A stretch of DNA of 64,000 nt from Phoenix dactylifera (lineage: Eukaryota; Streptophyta; Magnoliopsida; Arecales; Arecaceae). Shown piece by piece: positions 48,250-59,700 of the stretch. The notes below the pieces were generated by a model, which was given only the letters and a program-made list of their open reading frames with translations, ran no database searches and had not been told where the DNA came from. The stretch is from positions 3,116,938-3,180,937 of the forward strand of contig NC_052399.1 in assembly GCF_009389715.1 (NCBI RefSeq), read 5' to 3'. Numbering within the stretch: the stretch's first letter is position 1; the number at the start of each line of letters is the position of its first letter. Both the position numbers and the translations under genes were made by a program.

Positions 48250-49614
48250 ACCCATCAGCCTAACAGCCATCTGGTTACTTGTTTTCCCCCATTCACCACC
48301 CCCCTCCCCTCCTCTCCCCTTCTAAAAAACTCCTACGTGTTTAGGATTACTAATTGTATAAGTGCAACTTGTTAGTGAGTAGCATGTCTATGCCCTCTTT
48401 ACAGAAAATGAAACAAGGCCATCCTTTCAACCCATTCCTAGGAAAGAATTTTGGAGGCTGTTTGTAGCATGGAGTACACCAGCCACTAGTTTGCTCATGA
48501 ATATCAGTAGCTGTGGAAAATGTGCTATGGTGTAGAATTCTTATCAAGATTCATCGTACCAGTGTGTACCATCCTATACTAGGCATATTGATTATGTTCA
48601 TCACATCAAAAGAATTTTGCAATTTTGATATGATAATATTATTTTCCACACTAGATTCTGTACATAACCATAGTTTCAAGGTTCTCTCTCGCCATTTCAA
48701 TATTTGTAATTTGATTTTTGACAGTTTGATGCAGTTACAACTTTTTCTCTATTTACTCGTCTTTCCCTGCTATTTAAGTTTTGCAACTCATAAGCCTTTG
48801 GTATACATTTTCTATATTGTTTTCCATATTCGTGTATGCTCACCCACCTTCTCTAACGCTGTTGTTCATTGATCTTGCAGTGCTAACTCCACATCAATAG
48901 GGAGTAGGGACCTAACAGAACAAGTTTCAGAGATCTATCTCCTCTTCTTAAGGTGACGAGTTATCCTCATGGGGAAGATAAAATGAGATCCATTATTTAC
49001 TTTTTTGCTGAGATAGTGATCCCATTATCTTTTTTTGGTGCCTGATTGAGTATCCTATGCCTTATAGCTTTAGAATATTAAGAGTCCTCATCCAACACAA
49101 ATACTCCAGGATATGAATATATCTGGGCTGGCATATTCTCGGTTGATTTCATCTGTTTAAAAAGAAATATAAAGCAGGGCCACAGGACTCGCGTTGAGTT
49201 GGTGGGACATCGAAGGCTCTTGTCCTTAATAGTTGTTTGTTATCACAAGGTTAACTTGCTTGCCTTTCCTTTGTAGTGGTAACCGCTAAGCTTCATCAAG
49301 CACCAAAATGAGACAACTGTCATGATCCTTTTGCCCCCCTGCTGAAAGGTCTGCCTTATTTTTCTGAAAAAATAAATAAACCTGAACAGATTTATAGATG
49401 TTGCAAAACTTTGGCATAATGGAATTCCGTGTACGTTTAATCATACGAAATAAGCTTGGCTTGCTCATGTTTGCATTTTGATTCTTGTACCGTTGGATCC
49501 CTAGAAATAAAGGGAGAGTTGTAGATGTCTGGCTGTCCTAGCCATCCTTTTTCATCCATCCATCTAGCAGACAGCTATCTCAAGCTTTTATTGTCCAATT
49601 TGTCATTCATAGAG

Positions 49615-49654
<40 letters not shown>

Positions 49655-49833
49655 CATTTGACTGCATATTATCGAATGTGATATGTTATATATTCATTGA
49701 CTTGACTTTGGTAGTGATCAAGGTACCTGATCTTGGTATTGTTCAAAGTGCTCAGACTTGAGGTTAGCGGAAGTGCCATTCTAGTTAAACCAATTAGAAG
49801 AGGAGTCATGTCTACAACTCAAGCCTGATTAAT
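48250..49833. other. Non-coding DNA left of the Tat element
   Basis: No gene is supported. A short exon-like frame after TCTTGCAG at about 48881 (NSTSIGSRDLTEQVSEI) may be another relic of the gene at 47.8 kb. Confidence 0.4.
49617..49648. repeat. (AT)16 microsatellite
   Basis: A perfect dinucleotide run of about 32 bp. Confidence 0.95.
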
Positions 49834-49838
49834 GATAG
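49834..49838. other. Target site duplication, left (GATAG)
   Basis: GATAG directly precedes the left LTR and recurs directly after the right LTR at 63180-63184. A 5-bp duplication is standard for Ty3/gypsy integrases. Confidence 0.95.
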
Positions 49839-50793
49839 TGTTGCTGGAAATTGGACCCGGGGGCAATCTTCGGTCGAGGGAGAGGGAGCTGCGGGATCAC
49901 CACGGCGGGGCGGCGACCAGTCGGCGGGCGGCGTCCTCCGTCTGGGGTGGCTGGAGAGAGGGAAGCAGGAGGTCCTCACAGCGGGGCAGCGATCCGTCAG
50001 CGGGCGGCGTCCTCCGTCTGGGTGCCTGCAGACAAACCGATGGCCGGGTTTTCCGGCGCCGGCCCTCCGACGCTCAAGTCAGGGAGGGGGCAGATAGTGT
50101 AAGGAGGAGATGAACAGTGCTTGTAAGGCGCGGAATTTTCCAACCCCCTCCTGAGAAGCTAAGGCTCCCTTTTATAGGTGGGGGTCGGTTTACCTGTGAT
50201 GTAACAGGGCGAGGCCATAGTACGGCTCGGCATGTGGCTCAGGTCGGCGCACGGTCAGGCGAATCATTGTGCTGATGTCGGCGGTGAGGGCGTCGTACGA
50301 CCCGAACCAGTACGCTACCAGGCGAATCATTGCATTGGTGTCGGAGGTATGGCCGAGATCAGAGACTTATCATGGTTGACCAGACTCTGCTGGGCTAACT
50401 TGCCGTGGAGAGCCGAGGATCCGTAGATGTCAGGAGCCATGCGCATTAATTGTGGAGTAAGCCGGAGATCCGCATTAATGGTGGAGTAAGCCGGAGATCC
50501 ACATTAATTGTAGAGTGAACCGGAGGATTACAGCGGCCATGCGCAATAAATGCTGAAGCAGTGGCAGGGTATGGTCCTCAGTTGGACCTCGGAGGAGTAC
50601 GGCCGTAGTAGGTGGCTGACAAGGGTAGACCTTGAGCGTCAGGATTTTCCTAGGTCGGAGGTTTCGAGGTCGGATGTCTTGAGGTCGGGCGTTCCGAGGT
50701 CGGACGCCGACTTCGGCTGTTCAGGGTCGGCGATTGTGCGGCTTCTTGGAGGCATTTGTGTCACTTGGGGGGAAAAATCTTATTCCCCCAACA
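49839..50793 (-). repeat. Long terminal repeat (3' LTR in element orientation)
   Basis: It begins TGTTGCTGGAAATTGG and ends TTCCCCCAACA in plus reading. It contains a minus-strand TATAAAA at 50170-50176, a 29-bp tandem repeat (about 50450-50525) and four 15-bp AGGTCGG units (50652-50711). Confidence 0.95.
50652..50711. repeat. Four 15-bp AGGTCGG repeats in the LTR
   Basis: Units start AGGTCGGAG, AGGTCGGAT, AGGTCGGGC and AGGTCGGAC at 15-bp spacing, in the U3 start of the element orientation. The copy in the other LTR is at about 63038-63097. Regular spacing of a GC-rich word near an LTR end suggests factor-binding sites. Confidence 0.75.
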
Positions 50794-50806
50794 CTACCCC
50801 TCGACT
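50794..50806 (-). other. Polypurine tract
   Basis: In minus reading, AGTCGAGGGGTAG lies directly before the 3' LTR, at the place where plus-strand DNA synthesis of the element is primed. Confidence 0.7.
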
Positions 50807-51474
50807 TCCGAGTTCGAGCGGCTTGCGGGCTCGGACGTGGGAAGTAAAGTCTATCATTAAAGTTGGGGGGCGAATCTCGTCTGCGCCCTCGTGTTTCTCG
50901 GAGTGTTTATGGCGAGACCCGCGCCCTTGGGCGTTTCGAGGTTGCTTTATTCAGCGAACTTATGGTGGAGCTCGTGTCTTTACGTTTCTCGGAGCGGGTG
51001 TAACGGGGGTGGCGTCTCTTGGATCGCCAAGATCGCTTCGTGCGGCGGACTCATGATGAGGGTCCTTGGGCTCGACGAGGCGACGCCTCGATCCCGTAAT
51101 CGGAATTCTCCGCTCATCAATGAGCGTGCCGTTACGGGGTTCAAAACGGACACGCGGCATGACCTAGGATCGGACGTTTCCGATCTCGTATTACTGGATC
51201 ATGGATCCGGCGAGGTGAAGGCTACGTCGGGGCTCCACGTGCCCCAGGGCCTTATTAAATGAGGGGAGCGGAAGTGCCGTCCGTTCGTTCTTCAAGGCGA
51301 TTCGATTCTGCGGACCCATAATGAGGCCCCGAGATCCGATGGGACAGGGCTTCGATTTCGTACCCGATTTATTGATCCAGAGTGAATACGGTGCCTCGGT
51401 CTCCGAGGTCAACACGTGGCGCAATCCGATCGGGGGATGGGAACCGACCCTGCCGATCTGGACCGCCGAGGGGG

Positions 51475-51485
51475 TCTATATAAAC
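51475..51485 (+). promoter_or_regulatory. TATA box of the antisense gene
   Basis: TCTATATAAAC on the plus strand is followed at the usual distance by a leader and an ATG at 51695. It lies outside the LTR, so the antisense gene appears to have its own promoter, on the strand opposite to gag-pol. Confidence 0.7.
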
Positions 51486-51694
51486 CCCTCGAGTTTGCCC
51501 TAAGGGTTTTACTTGGCTGCTTCTTATTTTTGTTGTCTTTCTCCCTCGCTTCCTTCCTCAACCGTCGCCGTCGGTGCCCGGAGCGATTTCCGGCGATGTC
51601 TAGTAGGTTCCTACCCTGCAACTGCTAGGGTTCCCCTTCCTTTTCCTTCCCCAGTTTTCATTCTCTGCTTTCGATTTCACTTCGCTCCTGTAAA

Positions 51695-53819
51695 ATGGGT
51701 CTTGGTCCGGAGGAGGTAGGGTCCAGCCTGTCAGGGGAGGAGTTGGAGTTAATCCGCTCCCGGTTTTTCTTCCAGCCCGGGTTTCGTCTCGAAACTGCGG
51801 GGCCGGAAGACAGGGTGACGCGGCCGCCCCCAGGTCGGATCGCGATTCACCGCGAGACCCTCTGGGCCGGCCTGCGGTTCCCTGTCCACAGGTTTGTGAA
51901 CGACTTGCTGGTCGAGTACCAACTTGTCCCAGCACAGCTCGCTCCGAACTCGTGGAGAACCATCATCGGGTTCCTGTCTCTGTGCCTTGGGCATGGGGTC
52001 CCGATTTCAGTGAGTATTTTCCGCCGGTGTTTTCTGTTGAAGAAGAACCCGGCGGACGCGGAGTGGCTATACTTTGCCTTCCGAGGCGGTATGTCGCTCT
52101 TCCGCGGGGCCCCTTCCTCTATACACGAGTGGAAGGGGAAATTTTTCTTTCTGGCGTCTGAGGCGCCGTGGGGGTTTAATCCGAGGTGGGGACACCCTCG
52201 GTTGAAGGCCCTTAACAAGCTCTCCGAGCCCTCGGGGAGGGAGCAGAGGACCCTGGATTCTCTCCGAGCCCTCGGGAAGGGCTACGACCTGACCGAGCTC
52301 CTACGGGAGGACGCCCTGGCGAGCGTGGGTCTGAGCTCGGCGCGCCCCGAGGGTAAGGGTAGTTACATTACCCCTTTTTTTTTGTCCTTTGTTCTTACTG
52401 CTAATGGTCTAACACTTGATGATATTTTTGATTTCAGATATTCCCCATATGCCGACCAGCAACACGTCGCTTTTTTCTCGCCTGAGGAGGCGGGAGGCCG
52501 AGGCCGGGGGAGCTATACCCCGGCCTCGGAAGAAGGCGAGGCTGGCCGGTGCTTCTACGTCGGCCGAGACGAGCGGCCCCGAGGCGGGGGCCTTCTCAGC
52601 CGACCCGAGGCGGGCGCGGGTCGTCGACGACGCGGGCCCGTCGGCCCCTCCTTGCCCTGCCCCCGTTTCCCAGCGGGAGGGCCCGGCTTCGGGTTCCTCA
52701 CTGCGTCCGGGGCCCGAGCCGACCAGGGGCCCTGAGGCAAGCGGCCCCAGAGTCCCGAGGCCGGACGCGCCGAGCTCCTCAAGATACTTCGAAGAGGAGT
52801 CGGATGAGCCGGACTCCCCTATCCCTGTGGGGAGTTCGGCTATTCATGATGTTGAGGTCGCACGCGTCGTGTTTCGGCGTGCGATGCTTCCGGCGGACCG
52901 GGCCGAGTTCCGGAACATTCCGTTGGAGGACATTGTTGACAGTGCCTACTGCAACACTGCCCGGGTAAGTCCTTTTCTTGATTTCCTTAAAGTTATTAGC
53001 GAGTCCAGATGTTTTTAACTCACGATCATTTTGTCTCTTTCTTTACAGCATATTCACGAGCTCGATTCCCTGGTGTTCATCGCCCGGGGATGTCAGGAAG
53101 AGACCCGGCGGGTCAGCCGGCAATTGGAGCCGGCTAAGAAAAGGATCGCCGAGCTGGAGGCGGCGTTGGCCGAGGCCGAGGCTCGGAGGGCGGCCACCGA
53201 GGCTGAGCGCCTCGCTATGGCGGAGGGGCTCAAGGAGGAGAAGGCTGCTCACGCCCTAACCAGGTCGGCCTTGCGCGCCTCAGAGGCGCGCCTGGGGGAG
53301 GTCCAATCCGAGGTTGCGGGCCTCAAGTATGAGGACGGGGTTTCCCGCCTCCGAATCGAGCAGCTCGAGGCCCGAGAGAGGAGGGCACTCGAGCGAGTTG
53401 ATCATGCCGTGGAGCTCTTCAAGGGGTCGCAGGAGTTCCGCGACATGTTAGAGGAGGAGACGGTCGACGGGTTTCTCCGGGGTTTCGAGAACTTCCGGCT
53501 GCAGGTGATCCGGTACTGCCCCCAGTACGACTTTTCGACGGTCCGTCCGAGGATGGACGCGGGCTACGGGTCCGACACGGAAGACCTTCCTGCCATTTTG
53601 ACATCCGAGGCAGGATTGTACGAACAAGACCCCGCCGAGCCTTCGACGAGGGCGGCCGAGACGGAGGGTGTCCCGGAGGCGGCACCGGCGGCCGAGACGG
53701 ACGACGTCCCGGAGGCGGCACCCGAGGCCCCTGCCCCCGACCCCGAGCCTGTGCCGGCTGAAGATCCCGAGGTCATCACAGTGCCAGACGATCCCCCGGA
53801 TGCAGCTGCCGCCGCTTAA
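51695..53819 (+). CDS. Antisense ORF of the Tat element, PF04195-like, three exons
   Basis: Predicted exons are 51695-52352, 52438-52964 and 53049-53819. The introns are short and T-rich with GGTAAG...TTTCAG and GGTAAGT...TTACAG ends, and phases match exactly (1 and 0), giving 651 aa. Residues about 40-200 (HRETLWAGLRFPVHRFVNDL, then NSWRTIIGFLSLC and WYLFAF-like aromatic stretches) resemble the 'putative gypsy type transposon' domain (PF04195), commonly found in such elements. The middle is basic and Ser/Pro-rich with an RPRKKAR signal. Residues from about 396 form a coiled coil (EETRRVSRQLEPAKKRIAEL), and the tail is Glu/Pro/Ala-rich. Known Tat elements carry antisense ORFs of unknown role, possibly regulatory. 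The splicing is my inference from phase and site quality. Confidence 0.75.
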
Positions 53820-54100
53820 GGCTTGGCGCATTTTTTCATGTCAGCGGGCGAGATTGTGGAGGCACAGGCGGAGAAGATGGATCCTTCCCTGATAGAGATG
53901 CTAAAGAAGCGTGGGCAAGACAAGTCAGGGAGAAAGAAAGGTGCTGACTTGAAACGGGAAGGGGGATGGCATGATCTGGGAAGTGCTAAGCCAGTTGGAG
54001 AAGACCCCGAGCCTGTGCCGGCTGAAGGTCCTGAGGCCATCGCCACGGACGACCCCGCGGATGTTACTGCTGCCGCTTAAGACTTGGCGTATTTTTTCTT
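53739..54100. repeat. Tandem duplication of the antisense ORF 3' end
   Basis: The segment GACCCCGAGCCTGTGCCGGC...GCCGCTTAA...CTTGGCG occurs at 53739 and again at 54003, offset by about 264 bp, including the stop codon and the sequence just after it. A frame in the second copy (53823-54080) ends with the same DPEPVPAE...DDP tail, so the gene once ended at either stop or has been extended by duplication. Confidence 0.75.
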
Positions 54101-55620
54101 TTTCATTGTATCCGAGGTCGGCTCTTGAATGGCCGACCTCCAATTTTGTAATTGGCCTTCCGGCCCTTTGTCAATGAAAAATACTTTTGTCATTTTGTGC
54201 TCGTCTTTCCCTTTCTTGTCGTGAATGAGGCTAGAGTCTTAGCTAACCGCCTCGACGACCTCTAACTCTGTATTTTAGTTCTCGGGCCACTTAACGAAGT
54301 TGCTCTTTTCCTGAGTTATACCTTAGCCTTCTCGGATCTTAGTCATTCCGAGCAAAGGGAGCTCCGAGCTTAGGTTTCCAGAAAATTTTCCTAAGTCCTA
54401 TAACTCGGACCTTAGAATCGCGAAAGTCGTCACGTTCGGCCTTTAGGGAAATCCCAAGGCATTGAGGTCGGGCCTTAGCCCTTCGAGTAGGACCGGGCTA
54501 GGTCTGTTCGTGCCGCTACTCGGGGGAGTCTAGTCGGTTTTCCGAACTTGACTTCCGGGTCCTTTGTAGGGAGCGCGGGCTAATAGTCAAATTATCGCCG
54601 AAGGTTTTCATAGTTATTGTTCTCGGACTCTGCCGAGATTTCAGTGAGTAAGGCTGGAATCTCTGAAGATCGCCTTAGTGTCTGTGTTCGGCTGGTGCAC
54701 TCGCGGCCGGGACCGCTTTCTCAGCTAGACATCGGAGTCTATGTATGGGGGCCGAGTTGGGCCCTAACTTACGAAGACTTTGTTCAAGTTGAGATTTGAC
54801 GAGTGGAGACTTGTCCAACGGAGCATGCATAATGTAGTTAGGAGATCGGTCTTAAGCCGACCCATTGGAGTAGCCCGACTTTGGGGCGGGATAGGACTCC
54901 AACGTTAGATGATTAGCGGTATGTAGATAAAATTTGACAAGGAGGGCATCGAGTTAGATGTACCTCCTCTTCTTACTATTAGATAAAATTCTCAATGATA
55001 AAATTTTACCAGTATAGATTTTCACCTCTGAAAGTTGTTAGAAACAATGGTAATAATCCAGCTGTCTTTCGAAAAGACTAATCAGCTACCCACGAACACT
55101 CACTGCCAACGCGAGGTCGGGAATCAGCCGCCTTTTTAAGATAGATAGCCGCCACGGGAAAGAGCTCGTCTTTATCAAACTGACAGACCCGTAAAAAGTG
55201 GTCCCAACCCTTGAGGATACGGTTTGATGGACTATTGGAAGATGCACAATTGCAGACGGCATCGCGCATCTCAGGCTAACCTGCTTACCTCAAGGGAGAG
55301 GTGCATATTCAGAGAATGAAACTAAAACTCGGAGTTGTGTTCCACATGGCGGAGTAGGTTGCTTCCCTTCCTCGTCGTCCTCCGGAGTCATTTTGACTTG
55401 TAAGGGGGCTCGGGCTTCTCACGGACCCGACGACACCCACCGAAGTTGAGAGGATCTGGAGAGGCTTTATTGATCTACAGTTCTTTTCGAGGTCGAGGGA
55501 GCTTGGTCGGACCCCGGGGCGCCTCAACCTTAGTCGAGGAGTCTTGTGTCAGGTCGGCGGGCCTGTGGGCGCTCTACCGAAGTAGGGTGCGCGCTAGTTC
55601 AATGGCAGAGCTCTGCTTCA
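54100..55620. other. Non-coding part of the Tat element
   Basis: This is the 3' region of the antisense gene (AATGAAAAATA at about 54172 could be its poly(A) signal), followed by GC-rich DNA dotted with TCGGxC and CGAGGTCGG words. A degenerate copy of the downstream array unit is visible at about 55485-55600. No further gene is supported. Confidence 0.5.
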
Positions 55621-55627
55621 GAAAGTA

Positions 55628-56640
55628 TTGTCCGCTTCGGGGATCGGGGATCGTCGACCGCTCCCGGGGGTCCACTTTGTGGTGCCCCGGGTGGAACCAC
55701 CCTTTCCACCCCTCACGGCTTCGTCCCGAGGTCGAGGGAGTTTGAGACTCTACGGTCGACCCTCGGGGCATCCCGACCTTAGTCGAGGGATCGTTCGTCA
55801 GGGGATCGGGGATCGTCGACCGCTCCCGGGGGTCCACTTTGTGGCGCCCCGGGTGGAACCACCCTTTCCACCCCTCACGGCTTCGTCCCGAGGTCGAGGG
55901 AGTTTGGGACTCTACGGTCGACCCTCGGGGCATCCCGATCTTAGTCGAGGGATCGTTCGTCAGGTCGGTGGGTTTGGGCACGCTCTACCGACCTGCGACG
56001 CTTTCCGAGGTCGAGGGAGTCTGGTTCTCTATGGTCGACACTCGGGGCATCCCGACCTTAGTCGAGGAATCGTTCGTCAGGGGATCGGGGATCGTCGACC
56101 GCTCCCAGGGGTCCACTTTGTGGCGCCCCGGGTGGAACCACCCTTTCCACCCCTCACGGCTTCGTCCCGAGGTCGAGGGAGTTTGGGACTCTACGGTCGA
56201 CCCTCGGGGCATCCCGACCTTAGTCGAGGGATCGTTCGTCAGGTCGGTGGGTCTGGGCACGCTCTACCGACCTGCGACGCTTCCCGAGGTCGAGGGAGTC
56301 TGGTTCTCTACGGTCGACACTCGGGGCATCCCGACCTTAGTCGAGGAATCGTTCGTCAGGGGATCGGGGATCGTCGACCGCTCCCGGGGGTCCACTTTGT
56401 GGCGCCTCGGGTGGAACCACCCTTTCCACCCCTCACGGCTTCTTCCCGAGGTCGAGGGAGTTTGAGACTCTACGGTCGACCCTCGGGGCATCCCGACCTT
56501 AGTCGAGGGATCGTTCGTCAGGTCGGTGGGTCTGGGCACGCTCTACCGACCTGCGACGCTTCCCGAGGTCGAGGGAGTCTGGTTCTATACGGTCGAGCCT
56601 CGGGGCATCCCGATTTTTGGCCGGGGAATCTGAGGATCAC
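55628..56640. repeat. 279-bp-period tandem array
   Basis: The phrase GGGGATCGGGGATCGTCGAC starts at 55638, 55801, 56080 and 56359. The last two spacings are exactly 279 bp, made of a 163-bp A unit plus a 116-bp B unit; the first spacing is one A unit alone (163 bp). Because 279 is a multiple of three, reading frames stay open through the array on both strands (370 codons on plus, 91-135 codons on minus), though nothing marks them as genes. Similar arrays in Tat elements have seeded satellites elsewhere. Confidence 0.9.
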
Positions 56641-56745
56641 AGACGACCCAACATTAGAAGAGAATTACAGTCATCAAAATGAGAGAATTATTCGCAAAAA
56701 GGAAGCTGAGTCCATTGTTCTGATTGTTCTGAACCCCTAGGGGTT

Positions 56746-59700
56746 TCATTGGTGGTACATTCGTAGATTCTCGGAGTTCCTGCTTCGCGGGATCGGAGTC
56801 CCCTCCAGGGACTTCAATTTGTATGCCCCTGGTCGTTGTACCCGGGCGATTTGATACGGCCCTTCCCAATTCGGGGCGAGCTTTCCTTGCTCGGTCGGTT
56901 GAGAAGCCTCGGCTCTCCTGAGAACGAGGTTCCCTACTTTGAAGAGCTTGGGCTTGACTCTGGAGTTGTAGTATTGGGCCGTTCGCTGTTGGTATCTTGC
57001 CATGCAGACCCGGGCGACCTCTCGTGTCTCTTCGACGAGGTCCAAGTTGCTCCTGAGCTGGGAGGAATTGGTGTCGGGGTCATAATGCTCCACCCTTGGA
57101 GAAGGCAGGCCGATCTCCAACGGGATGACGGCCTCAGTGCCGTATGCTAGGTTGAAGGGGGTCTCTCCTGTGGGCAGTCGGAACGTGGTCCGGTACGCCC
57201 AAAGGACATTGTACAAGTCCTCGACCCACTGTCCTTTGGACCGATCAAGCCTAGCCTTGAGTCCCTGCAAAATAGTGCGGTTAGTTACCTCAGTTTTTCC
57301 GTTTGTCTGGGGGTGAGCAACCGAGGTGAAGCGGTGATCAATGCCGAGCTCGGAGCAAAATTCCCTGAAATGGACATTGTCAAATTGTCGACCATTGTCG
57401 GATATAAGGATACGGGGTAGTCCGAATCTGCAGATTATGGACTTCCACACGAAGTCCCGCATCTTTTGCTCGGTGATCCGGGCGACGGGTTCGGCCTCGA
57501 CCCATTTGGTGAAGTAGTCGATGGAGACGACCAGGAACTTTCTTTGTCCGGAGGCTTGGGGAAAGGGCCCCAGGATGTCGATCCCCCATTGGGCAAATGG
57601 CCAGGGGGCGATGATAGAAGTCAGCAGGGCCGAAGGTCGGCGCTGGATATTGGCGTTTCGCTGGCACCGATCGCATTTCCGGACGAAATCCGTCGCATCC
57701 TTCTGGAGTGTGGGCCAGTAATATCCTTGCCGCAGGATCTTGTGGGCCAGTGCCTGACTCCCCATGTGATTTCCGCAGATCCCTTCATGGACCTCTTGGA
57801 GGGCATAGTCCGCCTCGGAGGGGCGGAGGCATCTGAGAAGGGGAGAAGTGAATGATCGACGATAAAGTCTATTCTCGTACAGGACATACCGGGGGGCTTG
57901 GCGCTTGATTCGGCGAGCCTCCGTCTCGTCATGAGGTAAGGTCCCGTCTTGGAGGTAGCGGACGAGCCCATCGATCCAGCTTGGCTCGGAGTCGATGCAC
58001 ATGGTGGGCTCGGGTTCCTCCGTGCTGGGGATCTGGAGATACTCGAGCGTTGTTCCCTTGGGAAGCTCGCTCATGCGGGAGGTTGCCAATTTGGACAGCT
58101 GGTCTGCCCTGAAGTTTTCCGCCCTGGGAATGTACTGAATATTGAAAGAATTCAGGGCAGACGTAAGTTCCCGCACCTTTTGGAGATACTTTTGCATGGA
58201 TGGCTCTTTAGCTTCAAAGTCTCCTTGGATCTGGTTCACTACCAGCTGGGAGTCGCTGAAGGCCGTCAGGTCTTCCACTTTCAGTTCTTTCGCCAGCTTG
58301 AGCCCGGCGATGAGAGCCTCATACTCGGCCTCATTGTTCGAGGCCGGGAATTCGAGGCGCAAGGCTTGCTCGGCCACTACTCCGTCTGGACTGGTGAGGA
58401 TGAGTCCGGCTCCGCTACCCCCCGAGGTTGAAGACCCGTCCGAGTGCAGGACCCATGGCTGCCTCGGGGCTTCCTCCGCGGATACGGGTGGCAACTCGGG
58501 GTCGTCCGGCAGAGTACACTCCACGATGAAGTCGGCGAGTATTTGGGCCTTGATAGCCGGCCTGGGCCGATACTCGAGGTCAAATTCCCCGAGCTCAACT
58601 GCCCATTTGGCGATCCTCCCCGCACGATCCGACCTTTGCAATATTTGCTTCATAGGCTGGTCGGTCAATATAGCTATTGTGTGGGCTTGGAAGTAAGGCC
58701 TGAGTCTCCGAGCCGAGATGATGAGAGCGAAGATGGTCTTCTCAAGTTTAGAATATCGGGTCTCAGCATCCCTGAGAACCCGGCTGGTGTAATAGACCGG
58801 CTTTTGGAGCTTGTCCTCTTCCCGGACGAGGACTGAGCTCACTGCGGCCGGGGAGACGGCCAGGTATAGATAAAGAACCTCGCCCTTCTGGGGCTTGGTG
58901 AGCAGCGGGGGAGAGGCCAGAAGGCTCCGGAGCTCTTCAAAGGCTCGCTGGCATTCTTCTGACCACCGGAAGTCTTTCGGCCGTTTGAGGCTTTTGAAGA
59001 AAGGGAGGCAGCGCTCGGCTGACCGAGAGACGAACCTTCCCAAGGCGGCAACTCGCCCTGCGAGCCGCTGCACCTCCTTAACTGTCTTCGGAGGCGACAT
59101 CTCTTGCAGTGCCCGGATTTTCTCCGGGTTAGCTTCAATTCCGCGCTGGGTCACTATGAAACCCAGGAACTTGCCCGAGGTGACCCCGAACGCACATTTC
59201 GCCGGGTTGAGCTTCATTTTGTATCTTCTGAGCTTGGCGAATGTCTCGTCGAGATCGGCTATGTGGTGTTCCGCCGCTCGGCTTTTCACCAGCATGTCGT
59301 CCACGTAGACTTCCATATTTCGGCCGATCTGGTCTTTGAAAATTTGGCTAACCAGTCTCTGATAGGTGGCCCCAGCATTTTTCAGTCCAAAGGGCATCAC
59401 CTTGTAGCAGTAGGTGCCCTTGTCGGTGATGAAGGCCGTCTTCTCCTCGTCTTCTGGCGCCATTCGGATTTGATTGTACCCTGAAAAGGCGTCCATAAAA
59501 GTTAGCAGTTGGTGCCCTGAAGTAGAGTCGACGAGCTGGTCGATGCTTGGAAGGGGAAAGCTGTCTTTCGGGCAGGCCTTGTTCAGGTCGGTGTAGTCCA
59601 CGCACATACGCCATTTTCCGTTGGCCTTCTTTACGAGGACTACGTTGGCGAGCCAGTCCGGGTAGGAGACCTCCCGGATGAAGCCAGCTCCGAGGAGTTT

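Noticed and set aside
55628-56740. 370-codon plus-strand open frame in the tandem array
   Set aside because: It is a by-product of a GC-rich 279-bp repeat unit divisible by three. The opposite strand is open as well, and there is no recognised domain.
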